From contig NZ_CCAE010000038.1 in NCBI RefSeq assembly GCF_000723405.1, forward strand, positions 1 through 42,586: a stretch of DNA of 42,586 nucleotides, read 5' to 3'. Below the pieces are notes generated by a model. It made no database searches. It saw nothing but the letters and a program-made list of their open reading frames with translations, and was not told the DNA's origin. The stretch comes from Hydrogenophaga intermedia (GTDB lineage Bacteria > Pseudomonadota > Gammaproteobacteria > Burkholderiales > Burkholderiaceae_C). The position numbers were made by a program, and so were the translations under genes. This document shows, one piece after another, positions 39,370 to 42,586 of this stretch (position 1 is the first letter of the stretch; the number at the start of each line of letters is the position of its first letter).

Positions 39370-40743
39370 TCAATGGTGCTTGCCGGAAGAGTGCGGCTTG
39401 ACCGCCGTTGCGTCGGCCTTGCCCTGCGGCGTGGCCGCGCGCGGCGCAGCCGGCGTGGCGCCGGCCCATTCGTAGGCCACGGTGCCTTGCGGGAACTTGT
39501 AGGGCCCGGGGTCCTTGTAGTCGCCAGGCTTCTGGTCCTTGCGCACCTTGAACACGCTGAACATGCCGCCCATCTCGATGGGGCCGAACTGACCGGTGCC
39601 GGTCATCATGGGTGCGGTGTTGTCGGGAATGGGCATCTGCATCTCACCCATGTCGGCCATGCCGCGCTCGCCCATCACCATGTAGTCGGGCACCACGCGC
39701 TGGATCTTGTTCACCAGCCCTCGGTGGTCCACGCCGACCATGGTGGGCACGTCGTGGCCCATGGCGTTCATGGTGTGGTGGCTCTTGTGGCAGTGGAAGG
39801 CCCAGTCGCCTTCCTCGTCGGCGATGAGCTCGATCTGGCGCATCTGGCCAACAGCCACGTCGGTGGTCACCTCGTACCAACGGGTGGCGGGCGGGGTGGG
39901 GCCGCCGTCGGTGCCGGTCACCAGGAATTCGTGCCCATGCAGGTGGATGGGGTGGTTGGTCATCGTCAGGTTGCCCACGCGGATGCGCACACGGTCGTTC
40001 AGGCGCACGTTGAGCGTGTCGATGGCCGGGAAGATCCGGCTGTTCATGGCCCAGATGTTGAAGTCGGTCATGGTGTTGACCTTGGGCGTCTTGCTGCCGG
40101 GCTCGACGTCGAAGGCATTGAGCAGGAAGCAGAAGTCGCGGTCGACCTCGCTGATGTGCGGGTGCTTCCCCTTGGGGTGCGTGACCCAGAAACCCATCAT
40201 GCCCATGGCCATCTGCACCATCTCGTCGGCGTGCGGGTGGTACATGAAGGTGCCGGGGCGGCGCGCCTCGAATTCGTAGACGAAGGTCTTGCCCACCGGG
40301 ATGGCGGGCTGGTTGAGGCCGCCCACGCCGTCCATGCCGTTGGGCAGGCGCTGGCCGTGCCAGTGGATGGTGGTGTGCTCGGGCAGCTTGTTGGTGACGA
40401 AGATGCGCACGCGGTCGCCCTCGACGACTTCGATGGTGGGCCCCGGGCTCTGGCCGTTGTAGCCCCACATGTTGACCTTGAAGCCGGGCGACATCTCGCG
40501 CACCACGGGCTCGGCGACCAGGTGGAATTCCTTGACGCCGTTGCTCATGCGCCAGGGCAGGCTCCAGCCGTTGAGCGTGACCACGGGGTTGTAGGGGCGG
40601 CCCGTGTTGGGCACCAGCGGCGGGGCCGTGTCGACGGAGGTCTGGATGACGGGCTCGGGCAGGGCGGCCAGCGCCGATCGGGCAACGGACAGGCCCGCCA
40701 TGGTGGCGGCGGCGCCAGCGAAGAATTGACGACGGTTGTTCAT
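39370..40743 (-). CDS. Multicopper oxidase, Tat-exported
   Basis: A 457-residue protein with a twin-arginine signal (N-N-R-R-Q-F-F, cleavage near A-L-A). All four copper-binding blocks are present: H-W-H-G, H-P-H-A-D, H-P-I-H-L-H-G-H and H-C-H-K-S-H-H-T-M, giving one type-1 and one trinuclear centre. The ~80-residue C-terminal part is rich in Met, Gly, Ala and Pro and ends H-S-S-G-K-H-H. It probably oxidises Cu+ to less toxic Cu2+ in the periplasm, as CueO or CopA-type oxidases do. It begins 20 bp after the TolC-like gene. Confidence 0.92.
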   Translation of the reverse strand: MNNRRQFFAGAAATMAGLSVARSALAALPEPVIQTSVDTAPPLVPNTGRPYNPVVTLNGWSLPWRMSNGVKEFHLVAEPVVREMSPGFKVNMWGYNGQSPGPTIEVVEGDRVRIFVTNKLPEHTTIHWHGQRLPNGMDGVGGLNQPAIPVGKTFVYEFEARRPGTFMYHPHADEMVQMAMGMMGFWVTHPKGKHPHISEVDRDFCFLLNAFDVEPGSKTPKVNTMTDFNIWAMNSRIFPAIDTLNVRLNDRVRIRVGNLTMTNHPIHLHGHEFLVTGTDGGPTPPATRWYEVTTDVAVGQMRQIELIADEEGDWAFHCHKSHHTMNAMGHDVPTMVGVDHRGLVNKIQRVVPDYMVMGERGMADMGEMQMPIPDNTAPMMTGTGQFGPIEMGGMFSVFKVRKDQKPGDYKDPGPYKFPQGTVAYEWAGATPAAPRAATPQGKADATAVKPHSSGKHH

Positions 40744-40763
40744 GTTGATGTTCAGTTGGGTGT

Positions 40764-41870
40764 TCAGTGACCGGCCGCAGCGGCTTCGCCGCCGGCGGCG
40801 CCCCCGGGCGAGACGAAGGCCGTGGGCTCGCCGCCTTGCAGCACCCACATCAGGTCGGTGTCGGCGAGCCAGTAGTCGCGCACGGCGTCAATGGTTTCGC
40901 GCTGCGCCTGCGCGTGGGCCTGCACCTCGGTGAGCAACTCCCACACGCTCTTGAGCATGCCGTTGTACTGGAGCACGCTCTCGTCCACGATGAGGTTTCG
41001 CTGCGCCATCACATCGTCGCGCAGGCCGCGCGCCACGCTCAGGGTGGCGTCGCGCGAGGCCAGCGCCTGCCCGAAGTTGGCTTCGGCCTTCCACTGCTCC
41101 ACACGGGGCAACTGCGCTTGAATCTCGGCTAGTTCGGTATTGAGTTCCGCTGGTGAGAGCGTTCGTTTTGGCAGATCCGGCAAGGTGTCGGGCAATGCCA
41201 GGCGTTCGTGCACGCCGTTGAGCTGCAGCGTGTGGAGGAGGGTGCGCTCCGCTTGCCGCGCGGCCACGGTGGCCTGCTGCAGCGCGCGCCGCTCGCTGGC
41301 CAGGCCCAGCTCGACGCGGCTCTGCTGATACGCGCTCCAGTTGCCCACCTTGACCATGCGTCGGCCCAATTCGGTGGCAGCCTCGGCCGCCTCCAGCGAG
41401 GCGCGCTGCAAGCGCACGGACTGCTTGGCTGCCACGGCGCGCAGCCAGGCGCGGCGCGCCTCAGCGGCCACCTCGAATACCTCGTCCACCCCTTCGATGC
41501 GGCGCTGATGGCGAGCGTCCACCTCTTGCCAGCGACCCTGGACGATGCGATCGACATTGGCCTCACCAAGTCGGGGCAGAACCTTCTGAAGCTCCAGGTG
41601 CGGCCGCCAAGCCAGGCGCGTGGCCACCTCCAGCGAGGGTACGGGGAAACCGGTCGCGGCGGCGGCATCCTTGGGCGCCTCGGCGCCGTTGGCCGCCTCC
41701 CACTTGAGCAGGTCCGCGTGTCCGCGCTTGAACTGTCCGACGGCCTCGTTGGCCGCCTTCCAGTCCGATGACTGCTCCACCGCTGTTTGGGCGCCGGCCA
41801 CGGCCGTCATGGACAGAACCACCGCGGCCACCAGCACGCTGGGGCCATGCTTGCTCAATGGATTTTTCAC
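40764..41870 (-). CDS. TolC-family outer-membrane protein of the copper operon
   Basis: A 368-residue exported protein with a signal peptide (hydrophobic core 12-26, A-G-A-Q) and long Ala/Glu/Gln-rich helical stretches as in TolC-family channels. It is shorter than standard TolC (about 430-470) and weakly conserved, so its barrel may be atypical. The GTG start has AGGAG 7 bases upstream. It is the first gene of the operon, with the CopR-like box and the broken regulator gene just upstream. Function with the oxidase is not known; a copper or metal export channel is likely. Confidence 0.78.
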   Translation of the reverse strand: MKNPLSKHGPSVLVAAVVLSMTAVAGAQTAVEQSSDWKAANEAVGQFKRGHADLLKWEAANGAEAPKDAAAATGFPVPSLEVATRLAWRPHLELQKVLPRLGEANVDRIVQGRWQEVDARHQRRIEGVDEVFEVAAEARRAWLRAVAAKQSVRLQRASLEAAEAATELGRRMVKVGNWSAYQQSRVELGLASERRALQQATVAARQAERTLLHTLQLNGVHERLALPDTLPDLPKRTLSPAELNTELAEIQAQLPRVEQWKAEANFGQALASRDATLSVARGLRDDVMAQRNLIVDESVLQYNGMLKSVWELLTEVQAHAQAQRETIDAVRDYWLADTDLMWVLQGGEPTAFVSPGGAAGGEAAAAGH

Positions 41871-41944
41871 TCACCGACTCCTTTGATCGATTGGATTGGC
41901 GTGCGGATTGTTGGGCGGGGGCGGGAACAGCGATCTGTCGGCTT

Positions 41945-41962
41945 CATTACAGATTTGTCATG
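41945..41962. promoter_or_regulatory. CusR/CopR-type operator between the copper operon and its regulator
   Basis: CATTACA-GATT-TGTCATG is an imperfect inverted repeat that resembles the cop/cus box bound by copper-responsive OmpR-type regulators (T-T-A-C-A with T-G-T-A-A-type half sites). It lies 75 bp upstream of the operon start and 52 bp upstream of the divergent regulator start, the usual place for autoregulation of both. Confidence 0.6.
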
Positions 41963-42013
41963 TTGGGAATATGCGCTGGCCCCATGGCACACTCGTTTTG
42001 AACCCTTGCGACC

Positions 42014-42058
42014 ATGAAGATCCTGATCGTTGAAGACGAGGCCCACACGGGCGAATAC
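42014..42058 (+). pseudogene. CusR/CopR-type response regulator, cut after ~15 codons
   Basis: The gene starts M-K-I-L-I-V-E-D-E-A, the N-terminus of OmpR-family receiver domains with the conserved acidic pair (E7-D8-E9), then H-T-G-E-Y as in CusR/CopR relatives. From about 42056 on the sequence becomes transposase-coding DNA on the opposite strand and the frame runs on only to a stop at 42188-42190 (58 codons in all), with no phospho-acceptor Asp or DNA-binding domain. It is therefore non-functional unless the remainder lies elsewhere. It diverges from the copper operon, where a cusR gene is expected. Confidence 0.8.
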
Positions 42059-42586
42059 ACCCGCTCGTACTTGATGGTGCGCCACAACCGCTCCACAAAC
42101 ACGTTGTCGCGCCATGCCCCCTTGCCGTCCATGGACAGGCGACATCCGCGCGAGAGCACCGCGTGGGTGAACTCATCAGCCGTGAACTGACTGCCCTGAT
42201 CGGTGTTGACGATCTCGGGCACCCCGAAGCGGGCGAACGCCTGCTCGATCACCTCGCTGGCATGACAGGCCTCCAGCGTGATGGCCACCTTGTGAGCGAG
42301 CACCCGGCGGCTGGCCACATCCACCACGGCCGTGAGGTAGACGAACCCGCGCTTCATCGGGATGTAGGTCGTGTCCAGCGCCCAGACCTGATTGGCGCGG
42401 CGGATGGCCACCTTGCGCAGCAGGTAGGGGTAGACCTTGTGGTGCGGGTGGCGCTTGCTGGTGCCAGGCTGCGGGCACAGGGCCTGGATGCCCATGCGCT
42501 GCATGAGCGTGCCCATGTGGCGCCGCCCGACGTGAATGCCCTGGCGCTGCAGTTGACGGCGCAGCATGCGAGCGCCCATGAAGGGA
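42056..42586 (-). mobile_element. IS3-family insertion sequence fragment, orfB transposase without its C-terminus
   Basis: The minus strand encodes ~175 residues of an IS3-family OrfB integrase that runs off the right edge. Seen are P-F-M-G-A-R-M-L-R-R, K-V-Y-P-Y-L-L-R, W-A-L-D-T-T-Y-I (first catalytic Asp), N-T-D-Q-G-S-Q-F (second) and V-F-V-E-R-L-W-R-T-I-K-Y-E (catalytic Glu). Just after K-Y-E-R-V-Y the frame enters the response-regulator DNA read backwards and stops at 41947. The usual last ~60 residues and the terminal inverted repeat are missing, so the element end was deleted or the join is a recombination or assembly junction. Confidence 0.85.

Noticed and set aside
41947..42055. Transposase C-terminus beyond K-Y-E-R-V-Y
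   Set aside because: This segment is the reverse of the regulator start and its upstream region and has no similarity to IS3 transposase ends.
42014..42190. A 58-codon frame starting with the regulator N-terminus
   Set aside because: Only about the first 15 codons are regulator-like; the rest is transposase DNA read on the wrong strand, so it is a remnant, not a gene.

Overview
The window (42,586 bp, very GC-rich, dense, short gaps, many 4-bp ATGA start/stop overlaps) looks like the chromosome of a betaproteobacterium of the Comamonadaceae, probably close to Hydrogenophaga. This placement is inferred from protein resemblance, codon use and two copies of a palindromic intergenic element of the kind common in that family. 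No rRNA, tRNA or CRISPR array was seen, and no gene-free stretch exceeds 300 bp.

Region 1 (1-2031): the end of a PepSY-type membrane protein with a DUF3325 partner, an FkbM methyltransferase and a PNPOx-fold flavoprotein. Region 2 (2067-10508): two divergent operons plus a convergent pair that form an unusual set. Leftward are a CDP-alcohol phosphatidyltransferase, a YceI protein and a membrane sulfatase/phosphotransferase-like enzyme. Rightward are a zinc-less MDR dehydrogenase, a pterin-synthase-like protein lacking the classical catalytic residues, a GT4 glycosyltransferase and a methyltransferase. Facing them are a RibD-type reductase and a multi-spanning membrane protein. This is the best candidate for an undescribed pathway, possibly a modified pteridine or pyrimidine product.

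Region 3 (10646-23153): an AlkK-like acyl-CoA ligase, a PaiB-like flavoprotein with an SGNH hydrolase, two tandem OpgC-type acyltransferases, a one-frame fusion of TadA (tRNA adenosine deaminase) with a haloalkane dehalogenase followed by an LD-carboxypeptidase, a class III nucleotide cyclase fused to an FHA domain, and a penicillin-acylase-family enzyme.

Region 4 (23166-29182): a basic amino-acid ABC importer laid out exactly like aotJQMOP of Pseudomonas, including the aspartoacylase-like aotO; then a secreted metallo-beta-lactamase-fold protein and an NADPH-dependent FMN reductase.

Region 5 (29187-42586): a copper-resistance island. CopA (Cu+ P-type ATPase) and a CopZ-like chaperone diverge from a pair of CueR-type operator/promoters. 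A long leftward operon encodes a TolC-like protein, a Tat-exported multicopper oxidase, a cupredoxin, CusF, a small Cys/Met-rich exported protein and the CusCBA efflux system. The divergent CusR/CopR-type response regulator gene is cut after about 15 codons by a fragment of an IS3-family transposase gene, which runs off the right edge. Cytoplasmic copper export (CopA/CopZ) and periplasmic oxidation and efflux (MCO/Cus) are thus both present, but the local two-component control of the second appears broken.
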